A stretch of 64,000 bases of DNA from Amorphophallus konjac (GCA_022559845.1 CM040118.1:265135519-265199518), one strand, 5' to 3'; shown: positions 9,692 to 22,800, counted from the first letter of the stretch. A program made the numbers and translations. The notes: generated by a model not told the origin, from the letters alone.

Positions 9692-11931
9692 CTGAAAAAT
9701 AGGGGAAAACACTAGGTGAGCGAATGCTCAGTAGGAATTATATCTCAAGTACAAGCTAGCTTTAAGTAATTAAATGTTACATGCATGTAAATCTAGCTAT
9801 GTAGGTACGCATGACGATGACGAGAGAGAGAGTAGAGTATCAAGAGTTAATAGAGATGAACTAGCAAGAGTTCAAGATAATCATGTAAAATGTATCAAGA
9901 TGGCCAAGCATGTAAATGTATCAAGTCATGTCACGTGAATTGACTATTATAACATCAAGCAAGTAAATACCCATTTTGGACCACGCAAGTCATGTCATGT
10001 CAAGTCAAGTATGAGTCAAGCACGAGTCATGGAATGTCAACAATCAAGCAAGTCAAGCACTTCGGTGTAATGCCACACCGTGATCAATATAGCTCCTATG
10101 GGCACAAGTACTTTCGGGTGCTCCTCCCAGGACCAGATCGGGCCCTATATGCACAAGCATTGAGTCATGTATATCTAGACATCCACTATAGTTTATAGCC
10201 AATATAGAATTCCAAGAATAAACTATTGTAGGATGATAAGGTAAACTTCACGAAATTATGAGTTCAAAGCCAGAACTTGAACAAGTATGACACATCATTA
10301 AACCGTATAAAAACCGTGGCATGTCGTGAAACTGGGTAATTGGCGTCCACTCAGTCGCCACAAATTACAGAAATAGCGCCCACTATCTGGTCGCTAATTC
10401 CTATGAATAGTACAGGCTCGATGAAATAGCGCCCAGGCTCAGGTCGCTAAACCAGGGAAATAGTGCCACTGTCCAGGTCGCCAATTCCTTTTGGCGCCCA
10501 AGGCATGGTCGCTAATTACTGACAGAGACAGACTTCTCACTAGAGGCTAGAAACAACGCTCTATGAGGGCTAAGCATCACATTTCTTCATAGTGACGTGA
10601 CAAGTAAGGGTTCAAGGGTTTTTAGGGTCCAACCTTCTTGGTTGCCTTGAGGGAATCCAAGGCTAGCGTAGACTTACGGAGGTCTCCATGATGAAATCAC
10701 CAGTCCGAAGGAAGGAATATCCCGCGGAGGGTTCAAACGTCACCGAGAGTTAGTGTGTAATCGATAGAATCAAAAATAGAAACCCCATCTACGGATGTGA
10801 GATGAGAGTGTCAATAGACCCGCGATATGGGCCAGAAAAATGCGATAAAACTGAGAGACAAGAATCTGTGCCTCAACAGAAGTCACTATTTCAAGATATA
10901 ACGGCTTTCTGAAAGGTCGTTCAATCTTAATTTATAATAGAAATTCCAAGGAAATAATGAGAATCAATGACATTGTATAATGGCGCTAATTCTAATTTTT
11001 TTCCAGAAATTAATATTTATAATTATAAATAGCGACTGTGTATGATGGCGTTCATTCTTTAAATGACACCCTGATCTAGGTCGCACGTTCATGAATTTTA
11101 GTATAAATTCAATTTACAGGATTTTTTTACAATACAACGCCACCGTATAGGGGCGCTCATTCTTTAAATAATGACTAGGGGACTATCGCTCATTCTTTGT
11201 TTGATGCTACGCATTGGGCAGGTACAATCTTAGACACATAACACTATTCATTAACTTGGAGTTCACAAAATCAGGAAAGTAAAGACATGGATAGACAGAG
11301 AAAAATATCAGGATTCCAGGAACATGCTCATGCAATAATTTTAACGTCAGGTTTCATAGATATTAAATTTTAGGGAAAATTACCCCTATACCCTTGAAAA
11401 ATTATGCAATTACCCCTATACCCCTACCTTTATTGTATTTACCGTAATACTCCTGAAATCCTTAAAAAAATAGTCATTGTGCCCCTATCCTTAAGAATCC
11501 TTAAAATAAAAAATTACCCCTATACCCCTGTGGAGGGGCACAATGGCTATTTTTTAAGGATTTCAGGGGTATTACGATAAATACAATAAAGGTAGGGGTA
11601 TAGGGGTAATTGCACAATTTTTCAAGGGTATAGGGGTAATTAACCCTAAATTTTAGGCATGTGCTATTTATTAAATACTTAAAAGAATTCACGGATTAGG
11701 ACAAAGTTGCTCATTAAACTATGCCCTGGCCACTATCGCTATTTCAGAAGAATTGGCGACAGCTTGCACGGGCGTTCATTCAATAAGCGCCCTTAACCTG
11801 GTCACTATTTACTGAAACTCGGTAAAACTTCACGATACTCAAACAAGAATCATGGAATCAACACTATACGACCTATATGCATGAATTGACTTTGATTATC
11901 ATGTTGGGCTTCGTATCTTGAGAACACCTAC
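9692..11931 (-). other. Predicted LTR-internal intron (D, left LTR)
   Basis: On the minus strand the donor is aagag|gtaggtgttctc at 11931 and the acceptor is cctatttttcag ending at 9692, followed by gtaattccgatgatgag. The same boundaries occur in the right LTR (32587-34541) and in elements A and H. This is a sequence prediction only. Confidence 0.4.
11373..11646. mobile_element. MULE-like palindromic MITE in the D left LTR
   Basis: A 274-bp segment absent from the D right LTR at the matching site (34245-34275). It is almost a complete palindrome with arms of about 118 bp. The ends read ggg(a/t)(a/t)aattacccctataccc in inverted orientation. The direct duplication taaatttta flanks it (11364-11372 and 11647-11655), 9 bp long as for Mutator-like elements. 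It has no coding capacity, so it is a non-autonomous element. The empty site in the sister LTR dates the insertion after the integration of D. Confidence 0.85.
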
Positions 11932-12516
11932 CTCTTTGGCTTGTTCTGGACGTCGAACAGAAGTATGAGAGATTTAATAAGAGCAGCTGCAACTATGACA
12001 ACAACACTCGAACAACAGCCACAAGAACAACAAAGACGTTCGAGAGAAAATAGAGAAAGTGCAACAGCAGCTTTGGCAGCAACTGCAGAAGAAGAGTAAG
12101 AAGCAGCATGCTTCTCTCTTCCTGTTAAGCAGTAGAAGGAATAAGAGCAACGCAGCAACTACAATAGCAAGCACAACAACAACTGCAGTGGCAGTAGCAG
12201 AAGAGCAACAACAGAAGGAAGGAGAGGAAAAAGCTTTCCCCCTTCATGTTCCCAAGCGAAAGAAGATGAGGACGACGTCGTAGTCGTAAAGGAACCAATA
12301 CGAGCAGCAGTAGTAGCCTGAGCTCGTCGATGGAGAGGTTTATTTATAGAGATTGATATCTCTTACTTCTAACGAGATTTAAGTTTCCTTATGTGAATCC
12401 TAAGAGGCTTAAACCTTCTCATGTTGATCTTCTCCTTCCCAAATCGCAGCCACCTTCCCAGTTGGGTTTTAAAACTCTAAATCCTATTCGCATGCAAGCT
12501 TCGAACGTAGGGAATA

Positions 12517-12555
<39 letters not shown>

Positions 12556-12834
12556 AATACTCTATATATATATATATTTAAAGAGTCTGAACAAAAATTA
12601 AGGCCCACTATACACGTTCATTACAACTGGGGATTTGGGTTTGAACAAAAAGAGTATTTAAATATATATATATATATATATATATCTTTCTTTCTTTACC
12701 TAGCTCATAAGGCCTTCAATTGGGTTGAGGTTTGGGCTTTATATTTTGTTTGATTTGGGCCCTTGTCTTATTTATTCGGAGGTTTTATTTAATTAGGAAA
12801 TTTTTATTTCCCTTAATTTATCCGAGTTTCTATA

Positions 12835-12851
12835 CCCTCCCCCACTTAAAA
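12835..12851 (-). other. Polypurine tract of D
   Basis: On the minus strand the sequence aagtgggggaggg lies directly before the 3' LTR. It matches the tract of element A (aagtgggggagga) except at the last base. Confidence 0.8.
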
Positions 12852-12874
12852 GAATTTGGTCTTCAAATTCATTT

Positions 12875-15800
12875 TCATATAAATATGGAGGGTGCAAAAT
12901 ACTTACAACTTTGAAGTAAGTCTGGGAATCTTTTCCTCATAGACTCTTCGATTTCCCATGTGGCTTCTTCTTCTGAGCACTTGCTCCATTGTACCTTGAC
13001 CAATGGAATAGTTTTGTTCCTTAGTATGCGAACCTCGCGATCAAGGATTTTCAAAGGCTTTTGCTCGTACGTAAGATCCTTTTATATCACTAGATTGTCA
13101 TGATCTATGACGTGAGACGGATCATGAACATACTTCTTGAGCATAGAAATATGAAATACATTGTGTACTTCGGATAGTTGCAGAGGCAAGGCGATCCGAT
13201 AGGTAACCTCGCCAACTCTTTCTAGCACTTCGAAGGGACCGATATATCTTGGTGTAAACTTGCCCTTAACACCAAATCTTCTAATTCCTCATCCCGAGGA
13301 AACCTTAAGAAAGACATGATCTCCATCTTGGAACTCGAGGTCCCTTCTTCTAGTATCGGCATAAGTCTTTTGTGTAGACTGAGCCATTTGGAGTCTTTCT
13401 CTAATGAGTTGAATCTTTTCAGTAGTATCCCTCACCATGTCCAGGCCTAGTAGTTACTTTTTGCCAACTTCATCCCAGCATAAGGGTGATCGGCAACTCC
13501 TTCCGTATAGTGCGTCGAAAGGTGCCATTTGAATACTTGCCTGGTAACTGTTGTTATATGCAAACTCGACCAGGGGAAAGTGATCATGCCAGCTTCCACC
13601 AAAATCAATGATACAAGCTCGTAGCATGTCGATTTGTTCTCTTGGTCTGACCATCCGTTTGAGGATGAAAAGTAGTACTGAAGTTGAGTCTCATCCCCAA
13701 AGAGTGTTATAGGCCCTTCCAAAGGTGAGAAGTGAAGCGTGGGTCTCTATCAGACACAATCGAAACAGGAACTCCATGCAGTCTGACAACTTCTTTAATG
13801 TACAAGGCATCATGAACATCAACTGACCATCGGCTCTTTATCGGCAGGAAGTGAGCTGACTTGGTCAATCGATCTATGATGACCCATATTCCATCATGTC
13901 CTCCTTTAGATTTAGACAGACCCATACTAAAGTCCATGTCGATATCCTCCCACTTCCACTTGGGAATATCTATAAGATGTAGCTTACCGGCAGGCTTTTG
14001 TTGTTCCGCCTTGACTTGTTGGCACGTGAGACAGCGAGACACAAAGTCCGCTACCTCCCTTTTCATGTTGGGCCACCAAAAGGTCTGTTTCAAGTCTTGG
14101 TACATCTTGGTAGATCCGGGATGAATTGTGTACCTTGATCGGTGAGCTTCTTCTAAAATTTTCTTCTTCAATTCTGGACAATCCGGTACACAAGTCCTTT
14201 CTCGGAACGATAATCTTCCATCTGATGCTTGCTTAAAATCAGGTTGTTCTTCTAATTTGCCTTTAACTTCTACCAGTACCGGATCATTGTCTTGAAGTCC
14301 TTGGATTTCGGAGAGTAGATCCGGATGTATCCTTATGTGTGATAGAGTAATACACCTTTTCCCCTCATCCGTATTTATGTCAAGCTTGGAAAACTGTTTC
14401 AGCATCTTCCATTCTTGGATCATATAGTTGGATAATAACGCTTTTGGCTTTCGACTAAGGGCATCGGCTATGAGATTACCATTTCTAGAATGGTATTGTA
14501 TTGTAAAGTCGAAGTCCTTGATTTACTCTAGCCAACGTCTTTGTCTCATGTTTAATTCTTTCTGAGAGAATAGATATTTGAGACTCTTGTGATCGGAGTA
14601 CACAGTGAATTATTCTCCGTAGAGATAGTGTCTCCAGATCTTTGAAGCAAATACTACCACGTCTAACTGTAAGTCGTGCACCGGATAGTTCTCCTCATGC
14701 TTCTTTAATTGTCGGGATGAGTAAGCAATGACTCTCCCTTGTTGCATTAACACACATCCGAGGCCAATGTCAGATGCATCGGTATATACCTCGAATTTCT
14801 CCCCTTCAGTTGGTAATGCCAAGACCGCGATGGTTGTTAGATGATCCTTCAAGGCTTGAAAGCTCTTCTCGCATTCTTCATCCCACCTATAAGGAATCTC
14901 CTTGCGGGTCAGCCTAGTAAGAGGAACGGCGATCTTGGAGAAGTCCTTGATGAATCGCCTGCAATAGCCAACTAGACCTAAGAAACTTCGGATCTCGGTT
15001 GCATTGGTTGGTCTTTCCCAATTCTTCATAGCCTCGACTTTGGACGGATCAACAGAAATCCCATCCTTTGAGATCACATGCCCTAGGAAGGACACTTCCT
15101 CAAGCCAGAAGTCGCACTTGCTAAGCTTTGCGTAAAGTTGATGATTCCTCAATATTTGTAATGCAATCCTTAAGTGTTCTTCATGATCTTCTTCGGTCTT
15201 TAAATAAATCAATATGTCATCAATGAAGACTACTATAAATTGATCCAGATGAGGCCGGAATATGCTATTCATCAACTGCATAAAGGCTGTAGGGGCATTC
15301 GTTAGTGCAAAAGGCATAACAACAAATTTGTAGTGTCCATACCTGCTCCGGAATGTGGTCTTATGAATGTCCTCATCCTTGATCCTCAGTTGATGGTATC
15401 CTGACCTGAGATCAATCTTTAAGAAATATTTGGATCCAGATATTTGATCAAATAATTCATCGATCCTTGGCAGTGGATATTTGTTCTTGATGGTATGGTG
15501 GTTCAACTGCCGGTAATCGATGCAGAGTCTCATCGATCCATCCTTCTTCTTTACAAATAACACGTGCGCTCCCCACGAGGAAGTGCTCGGTCTGATGAAT
15601 CCTTTCTTCAAGAGCTCCATCAATTGCTCTTTTAATTCTTAGAGCTTGACGGGGGACATCCTATAAGGTGCCTTAGAAACTAGACCAGCACCAGGGACAA
15701 GGTCGATGGTGAAGGCCACTTCTCTTTGTGGGGGTAATCCGGGCAAATCTTCCGGGAACACATCGGGAAATTCCCGAACCACTCGGATGTCTTCTATCTT

Positions 15801-16435
15801 AGACTCCTTCACTTTCGTGGCGGTCACAAATGCTATGAAAGCCACACATCCTTTCCTCAAGAGCTTACTAGCTCGGAGAGCCAAAATAGGGGGTGACTTG
15901 TTTCGACTTCGAGGACTAGTGTAGACAAGTTTTGGAATTTCTTTAAAAGTTACTTTGCCGTTTCGGCAATCTACAACTGCCTTGTGTGTGGATAGCCAAT
16001 CGGCTCCTAGTATAACATCATAAACCTTCATGTCTAGGCATATTAAATCGATAGGTAGATTTTTCCCTTTTACCATTACTTAACAATTTAGATAATGGTG
16101 TGAACTCTCGGATTCGTTTCTGAGAGGAGTTGAAATAACTAGATCTATCCACTCCGGTTCCATAGGTAATGGATTAGCAAACTTCTTGGAAACAAAAGAA
16201 TGTGACGCGTTGGTATCAAACAAGACACGAGCAGACTTGGAACAAATCTTTAATGTACCTTCCACTAGTCTGCCTTCATCTTGCTCCGCCTCTTGAAGAG
16301 CTTGAAGACGTGCTTACTTCTTCACCGGGCGCTTCTCGTCTCCAGCTTGATCATTAAGTAAGGGGCAATCAGGAATCTGATGGTCATAGCTCCTGCAACG
16401 GAGACAAGCTCCCAATCTCCTCCAGCATTCTTCGG
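12875..16435 (-). pseudogene. Element D gag (3' end)-pol: protease, RT, RNase H, integrase, chromodomain
   Basis: This is the Ty3/gypsy polyprotein that would copy and integrate D. On the minus strand the order is: end of the gag zinc knuckle (up to 16435), protease (LFDTNASHSFVS near 16230; the usual D-T-G is D-T-N), an ILGADWL motif (16000), RT with the F-I-D-D catalytic box (about 15210), RNase H (YTDAS near 14770), an integrase zinc region (CLTCQQVK near 14020), the catalytic core (MDF, SDRDPRF) and a C-terminal chromodomain-like segment (EATWEIEESMRKRFP near 12940), the mark of Tekay/Del chromoviruses. From 16430 to about 13707 one frame is kept apart from stops. A frameshift lies at about 13655-13707 and the last part is in another frame. 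The stop at 12875 lies slightly beyond the homologous end in A. It is non-functional. Confidence 0.92.
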
Positions 16436-16969
16436 TGGTGGGGACACCGGACCCATAGGACCCATCACACGGAGCCGACGTCGCACCGCCCCGACACCAC
16501 TGAGCTTGTGGCTCGGAGATTCGACGTCCTGAGTATGCATTTTATTTGTGTGTATTTTATTTGTATTGTGATGGTATTGTATCATTAACCACTAGTCATA
16601 TTTTATTTTATTTTGGCCAATAGTCAAAGGTTGGTTGTTGTATTTTATTTTATTAGGCCAAATAGTCTTAGGATATGGGTGTCCTTAGTTGAAATGTCTA
16701 GGGGTATTCTTGTCCTAGTGTAATATGGCCTTTCTTATATAAAAGAAGCAAGTGTACCATTTTATGTATTGAATGCTTATGAAAGAAAACCCACGTAGGT
16801 GCTTTTTCCCCTTTGTTGCTTCCCTTCTCTCTAACTCCTTTGTGAGAAGAGAGTGATTACCCGGTGAGAGACTGCCCGGTGTGAGATCGAGCTGCGCGAG
16901 ATAGTGGTTATCCCATCCCGTTCGTGTTTTCGACGTGCCGACGATCTCTTCCACGTCACCGCCGCGTCA
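16436..16969 (+). mobile_element. Element E 5' LTR
   Basis: 534 bp, opposite a matching 3' LTR at 23310-23537 plus 30957-31246. A TATA-like string (ttatataaaag) lies near 16735. It ends cgcgtca directly before the primer site spacer. Confidence 0.88.
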
Positions 16970-16973
16970 AATT

Positions 16974-16986
16974 TGGTATCGGAGCC
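16974..16986 (+). other. Primer-binding site of E
   Basis: tggtatcggagcc differs at one place from the common complement of initiator-Met tRNA (TGGTATCAGAGC) and starts 5 nt after the LTR end. Confidence 0.8.
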
Positions 16987-18511
16987 CAATAACGGCATCT
17001 CCCTCATCCATGACGTCCTCGCCGTTCTTCTCTACAACATCGACCGACTTCAGTATGTAAGAAAAAAAGAGAGAGAGAGAGAGAAAGAATAGCACAAGAG
17101 ATCTTCCTCTCGGTTGTGAGGGAATTGAAAAAAAAATAGAAGAGTTGCTTCTCTCGGTTGAGAGAGAGAAGAAGAAAAAAAAGTGAGTTCGCGTGGAGGG
17201 CATCATCGCCCGTGCCGCCATTCAAAAGACCCAACGGCCGCAATGGCTGGTCTCTCCCACCTCGCCACCGCCTGTGCCAGCCCGGCCACACACGCCCGCA
17301 CCCGCGTCGTCGTCGCCCGGGCCTGCCCGTCCACGCGCCTGCGCCCGCACTTTCGTAGCCTGCGCCCTCATCGCCCGTGCCCGCCTGACCACTCACCCGC
17401 CCCCGTATCGCCCACGCTCGCCAGCTCGCCCTCGTCGACCATGCCCACTGTGCGCCCGCCCAGCGGCTCGAGTGCGCCCGCGTGCGCGTGTGTCGCCCGC
17501 CCGCGTTGACCGCCGCGTCGCCCGCTCCCGCGTGCGCCCGCCGCCTGCGACCGCCCGCCCGCGTCTTCCTCCAGCGTGCCGCCACATGGCAGCCACCCTT
17601 CGCCGACCGCTCCCCCCCGCGTGGCCGCCCGCGTGCAGCCGCGTGGCTGCATGCCGCCCGCCCACGTTTGCGTGGGTTGACTGCCTGGCTGCGTGATTTA
17701 CGCAGAAAGGTTTGAAAAAAAACTATTGTTGGAGTGTTAAATTTATATATATATATATATTATATTATATCAAGGATATATATATATAATTTAATAGTTA
17801 TATATCTATATATATATTTCATTTGATTGACAGACTACAGCGGGTCGATCGGCGCCAGGGTCGCCTAGTCGTCGATAGACCGTCCGTAATCTACGGAGCC
17901 CAAGTGTCCCGGAGTCTCCCTGTGTGGAGAAATTCTGAGTTAATTTATTCCCCTGTGTGGAAAATTTTATGCGATTTTGTAATAATTACACCACCCTCCC
18001 TGCGTGGAGTGAATTTATTGTAACCGTTCAAGCTTCGTCGACGCCGTGCGGACACGCACGTCCCCACTCGCCTTCGTCTCCGATCGGAGCTAGACTTTTC
18101 AGTCTAGCTAGGTGCGTGCTCCACTCACTTGCTTATTTAGTATCTTTATCAATTGCCGCGCGACGAAGTGAGAGAGAGCCCGACCCATGCAGCTTGTCTC
18201 CTGAGTGCATCAATGTGGATGGAAAGAGAGAGCTTGTATAATCCCATCCTTAAGCCCTAGAACTGGCACATTAGGTCACTGTAATTGTCAGGAGGTAGTT
18301 CCACAACTACTTCACCTACGGGCGAGCAACTCTCCCTGGCCAGACCCTTCGCGAATCAAATTGACCTTTTGCATGTTAGCCAACAAGAAGGTCTGAACCT
18401 TGCTAATCTTCGGTCCCACGATTGCATCATTTAGGTCTGAGCTCGTGCATGCAACGTTGGTCTAGGAATTCATCAGGTCGTCTAGAGCGTGCTTCAACAC
18501 TACAAGCACCC
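16987..18511 (+). other. Long 5' leader of E with GC-rich island
   Basis: About 1.5 kb lies between primer site and gag. From about 17193 to 17695 it is extremely GC- and CpG-rich, with cgcccg and gcgtgc runs that leave open frames in several phases. Those frames give Pro/Ala/Arg-rich products, which I regard as composition effects. An AT-rich stretch with (TA)n follows (17740-17820). The part at 17910-18220 resembles sequence at 6300-6640. No gene is supported before 18422. Confidence 0.6.
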
Positions 18512-19870
18512 ATGAATCAGGAGGGCGTGGATGCCATGCTAGCCCAGCTCGAACAACATCTTATAGCTCAAATTGCCGAATCTATAGGCCAATTGCGAGC
18601 GGAGCTAGGTGAGAAGATCCGAGTCTTAGAGGATCATGTGAAGGGAGAGGAAGGAAGGTTGAATGGTCGTGGAGATCCCGTCGCCAATCATAGAGAAGAG
18701 AGAGATCGAGCCCCCCTGAATCAGGCTCCTCGAGGTAGAGAGCAAGATGATCGTGCGCCTCGAGGAAGAAACCACGACGATGAGGAGATCATCCTACGGA
18801 ACGTCAAGATAGACGCTCCCAATTTTGATGGGTCCCTAAATCCCGCCACATACCTTGACTGGGAGATCGGGATGGATCAATACTTTGATTGGCATCACCG
18901 CATGACCCCTGCTACAAGGGTGAGGTTTGCCAAAATGAAGCTCCTAGGTCAAGCCACGACCTACTGGTGTAATGTAGAGAATCTCCTAGCAAGGAGATGA
19001 GAGGAGCGCATCAACACGCGGGAAGAAATGAAGGAAAAACTTAGGGAGAAGTATCTGCCACCCTCCTACCATCAGCGTCTTTTATACCAATGGCAGAAAC
19101 TCACCCAAGATGGGAAGTCTATAGATGAATACATCGCCAAGTTCGATGAATTCTTCCTTCGGAGTCATGTCGTGGAGAATGCCTCTGTCACCCTCTCACG
19201 GTTTAGGGCTGGCCTACACGAGAGCATTCAGCGGGAACTATTCTTGCGACAAGTTAACACCCTCGAGCACGCCTATCAGGTTGCTCGAGATGTTGAGCAG
19301 TTTCAAAGGCTGTTCCCACTTTGGGTTTCCACCTAACGCCAACCTGAACCCCGAAACCCCATGACCCGCTATCCTGAGAGGCATGGCCCCTCCACTTCCT
19401 ATGTCCCTACTGCTACCCCACTTCGGGCCGTTGCCCCTACTGTTCCTTTCATAAGGAACCCCTTACCTAAACCTGCTACTGTGCCCAGGCTGGAGTACAC
19501 TCCACCAACTGGTAGGAGGGATGACAAGGGAAAGGAAGCCATCCCTAGCACTTCCCAACCAATCCCTGTCTCGGGGATTCGCTGCTTTAGGTGCCATAAC
19601 CTAGGGCATGTTGCCACCAATTGCCCCACCCGAGCCTTGGTCATCACTGACCCCCAGCCTGTGGAGCTTCCACCTCAAGAAGGAGAAGACATTGAGAGAT
19701 ATATGGCTGATCCTGACCTCATCGCCCAGTTTGAGGAAATGGATGTAGGATTTGATGGTACGTATGTCGAGTACATGCAGGTTGGAGACATTACCGAGAG
19801 TTCTAGCCAAAGAAGATTAGGTGTAGTTCGCTGCATCTTAACACACCCCCAGGAGGACGAATGGCGTTGA
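18512..19870 (+). pseudogene. Element E gag
   Basis: This is the capsid/nucleocapsid precursor of E. It has an acidic/basic N-terminal region, then a retrotransposon gag domain (YLDWEIGMDQYFDWH near 18855; QATTYWCNVENLLARR near 18955; EKLREKYLPPSYHQRLL near 19035), and a CX2CX4HX4C zinc knuckle (CFRCHNLGHVATNCP near 19583-19627). One frame is kept throughout, but TGA at 18998 and TAA at 19334 break it. The first is probably CGA-to-TGA. I chose the ATG at 18512; an in-frame ATG at 18422 is an alternative. Confidence 0.85.
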
Positions 19871-22800
19871 ACTTCCATCTTCCAAACCTACATCATGGTG
19901 ACAACTCAACCCTATAAGGTGATCTTTGACAACGGGAGCTGTATCAATACAGTCTCTTTAGACTTTGTCTCCCGTCTAGGTCTACCTACGCACCCTCATC
20001 CTAGGCCGTACAACGTGGCTTGAGTTGACGACACTTCTATCCCAGTCACCACTACATACATCATTCCCATTCAGTTCCAGTCCTACCAAGGATAGATTTA
20101 ATGCGATGTAGTGCCTATGAAGGTCGGGAGTATCATCTTAGGACGACCATGGATCTATGATGTAGACCTTACTACATTTGGTCGATCCAATCAGTGTTCC
20201 TTCTCCCACAATGAGAAGACGATTCAGTTGTACCCGACACCCCCAAAGGTGACCCCGGGAAAGAGTTCCACCCCCACCCCCACTGGAACCCCCAAGGTTC
20301 AGGAGAGTCCCCGAACTCCCAATAAATGGAGACTTCTCATTCCCTCTTCTCCTGCACCTATCACACCCGTTCCTAATGCCCCTAAGGTTGGTCATGACCC
20401 AGTTAGGCGCCTTAACTTTATAAATGTCTGTGAGCTAAACAGAGAGGTTGCAGAGGGTGCCCCTGTTTGGGCTGTTGTTGTTACCATCACACCCGAGGAG
20501 TCCCAAGTCTCAGTCCCAACTGAAGTCCAGGCAATCTTACATGACTTCCAAGACATCTTCTCTGAGGACTTGCCCTCTAGACTCCCTCCCATGCGTGATG
20601 TACAACACGCCATTGACCTTGTCCCCAGGTCCACCCTACCCAACCTTCCCCATTACAGACTGAACCCCAAGGAGCATCTTGAGCTCCAAAGAATTGTTGA
20701 GGACCTTATTCAAAAGGGTTTCCTCAGGGTGAGCAAGAGTCCTTGTGCTGTTCCTGCTTGCTCACATCCAAGAAAGATGGCACCTGGCGGATGTGTGTTG
20801 ACAGCCGCGCCGTCAACAAAATCACTGTCAAGCATAGGTTTCCAATTCCCCGTCTTGATGACATGCTTCACATGATGAGTGGAGCCACCATATTTTCCAA
20901 AATTGACTTGAAGAGTGGCTACCACCAGGTCAGAATCCGACCAGGGGATGAATGGAAGACAACCTTCAAAATAAAAGAAGGTCTGTATGAGTGGTTCGTC
21001 ATGCCATTTGGGCTATCCAATACCCCCAGCACTTTTATGAGGCTTATGATGGAAGTCCTCCGCTCTCTCATTGGCCGCTTTGTCGTCATCTACTTTGACG
21101 ATATTTTGATCTATAGCCACAACCCTGAGGACCACGTCCAGCATTTGAGGAAAGCCTGTGAGACTTTGAGGAGAGAAACCCTGTATGCCAACCTCAAGAA
21201 ATGTGAATTCATGACAGACTGGGTCGCTTTCCTCAGATTTGTGGTTTTTAGTCACGGAGTGTCTGTGGACCAATCCAAGGTCCAAGTCTTAGTAGACTGG
21301 CCAGAGCCCCAGAACGTCCATGACGTTCACAGTTTCCATGGGCTAGCCACCTTCTACAGACGCTTCATTAAGGGTGTTAGCACCATTATGGCACCCATTA
21401 TGAATTGCATCTATAAAGGGAATCTTGAGTGGACTAAAACTACCTCCCAGACTTTTCTTGTCATAAAGGAGTTCATGACCAAAGCCCCTGTCCTCCGCCT
21501 GCCATACTTTTCCAAAGTCTTTGAGATATCCTATGATGCATCTGCCGTAGGTATAGGAGGAGTGCTTAGCCAGGAAAGGCACCCTATGGCTTATTTCAGT
21601 GAGAAGCTTTCTGATGCAAAGCTTCGTTACTCTACCTACGATAAGGAGTTCTATGCCGTAGTCCAAGCTCTCAAACACTGGAGACATTATCTCTAACCTC
21701 AAGAGTTTGTCTTATACTCGGACCACGAGGCCTTGAAATTCCTTAGCTCTCAGAAGGGCTTAAACCCTAGGCACGGTCGATGGGTAGAATTCCCCCAGTC
21801 CTTCACCTTTGTCTTAAAACATAAGGCTGGAAGCGAGAATAAGGTGGCCGACGCCTTGAGTCGAAGGGTATCCCTTCTTTCCACTGTTCGGGTAGAGGTC
21901 ACTAGATTTGACCGCATGAAGGCACTTTATGAAGAGTGTCCAGATTTTAGCCCTACCTAGTCTACCCTGTCTGCTAGATCCTCGACAGCATTTGCTGACT
22001 ATCTACTCCAAGATGGTTTTCTCTTTCGAGGATAGCAACTCTGTGTCCCGAAGACTTCTGTACGGGACTTTCTGATATGGGAAATGTATGCTGGAGGTCT
22101 TGCTGGTCATTTTGGATGAAACAAGACCATCCATTCTATTTAGGAGCATCTTTATTGGCCTAGCCTGAAGAAAGATGTGGCCAAAATTGTAGCCCAGTGT
22201 CGGACATGCACGATGGCCAAACAGGTCAAATAAAACACGGGTCTCTACACTCCTCTCCCCATTCCTGATAGACCGTGGGTTGACGTGAGCATGGATTTCA
22301 TCCTTAGTTTACCTCGTACTGCTCACAAACATGACTCCATCTTTGTTGTAGTTGATCGATTCTCTAAGATGGCCCATTTCATTGCATGTTCCAAAACATC
22401 TGATGCATCTAGACTAGCCCACCTTTTCTTTGATGAAGTCGTGCGTCTGTATGGTCTTCCCCAAACCATCATGTCTGACTGAGATGTGCGTCTGCATGGT
22501 CTCCCCCAAACCATCGTGTCTGACCGAGATGTCCTAGTTGGCACTAAGCTCAAATTCTCCACTGCCTATCACCCATAAACTGATGGGCAAACAACGGTCG
22601 TCAATAGAAGTTTAGGGAATCTTCTGAGGTGTCTTGTAGGGGATCATTCTGGCAATTGGGATCTTCTCTTGCCTAAAGCTGAATTTGTATATAATAGCTC
22701 TGTCAATCAATCCATAGGTATAAGTCCATTTGAGGTTGTGCATGGATACAAACTGAGGAAACCAGTGGATCTCATTCCCCTTCCCCTCGAGTCCAGGACT

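Larger units (their letters stand above)
9351..12834 (-). mobile_element. Element D 3' LTR (left)
   Basis: It starts tgtcatgcccgg and ends gtttctata (expected gctaca by comparison with the right copy, so the terminal dinucleotide is mutated). It carries a minus-strand TATA box (tctataaata, 12341-12350), a donor/acceptor pair for a predicted LTR intron (9692-11931, minus), arrays of short gcg...cgc palindromes, several (TA)n tracts near 12520-12690 and the inserted MITE at 11373-11646. It is about 170 bp longer than the right copy, mostly because of the MITE. Confidence 0.9.

Noticed and set aside
12059..12283. Gln/Lys-rich small frames in the D LTRs (also 34718-34924)
   Set aside because: Driven by cag/caa repeats in the R region. 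Position and codons differ between LTR copies.
17193..17696. 167-codon frame rich in Pro, Ala and Arg
   Set aside because: The GC-rich stretch lacks stops in several frames, and no homology is visible.
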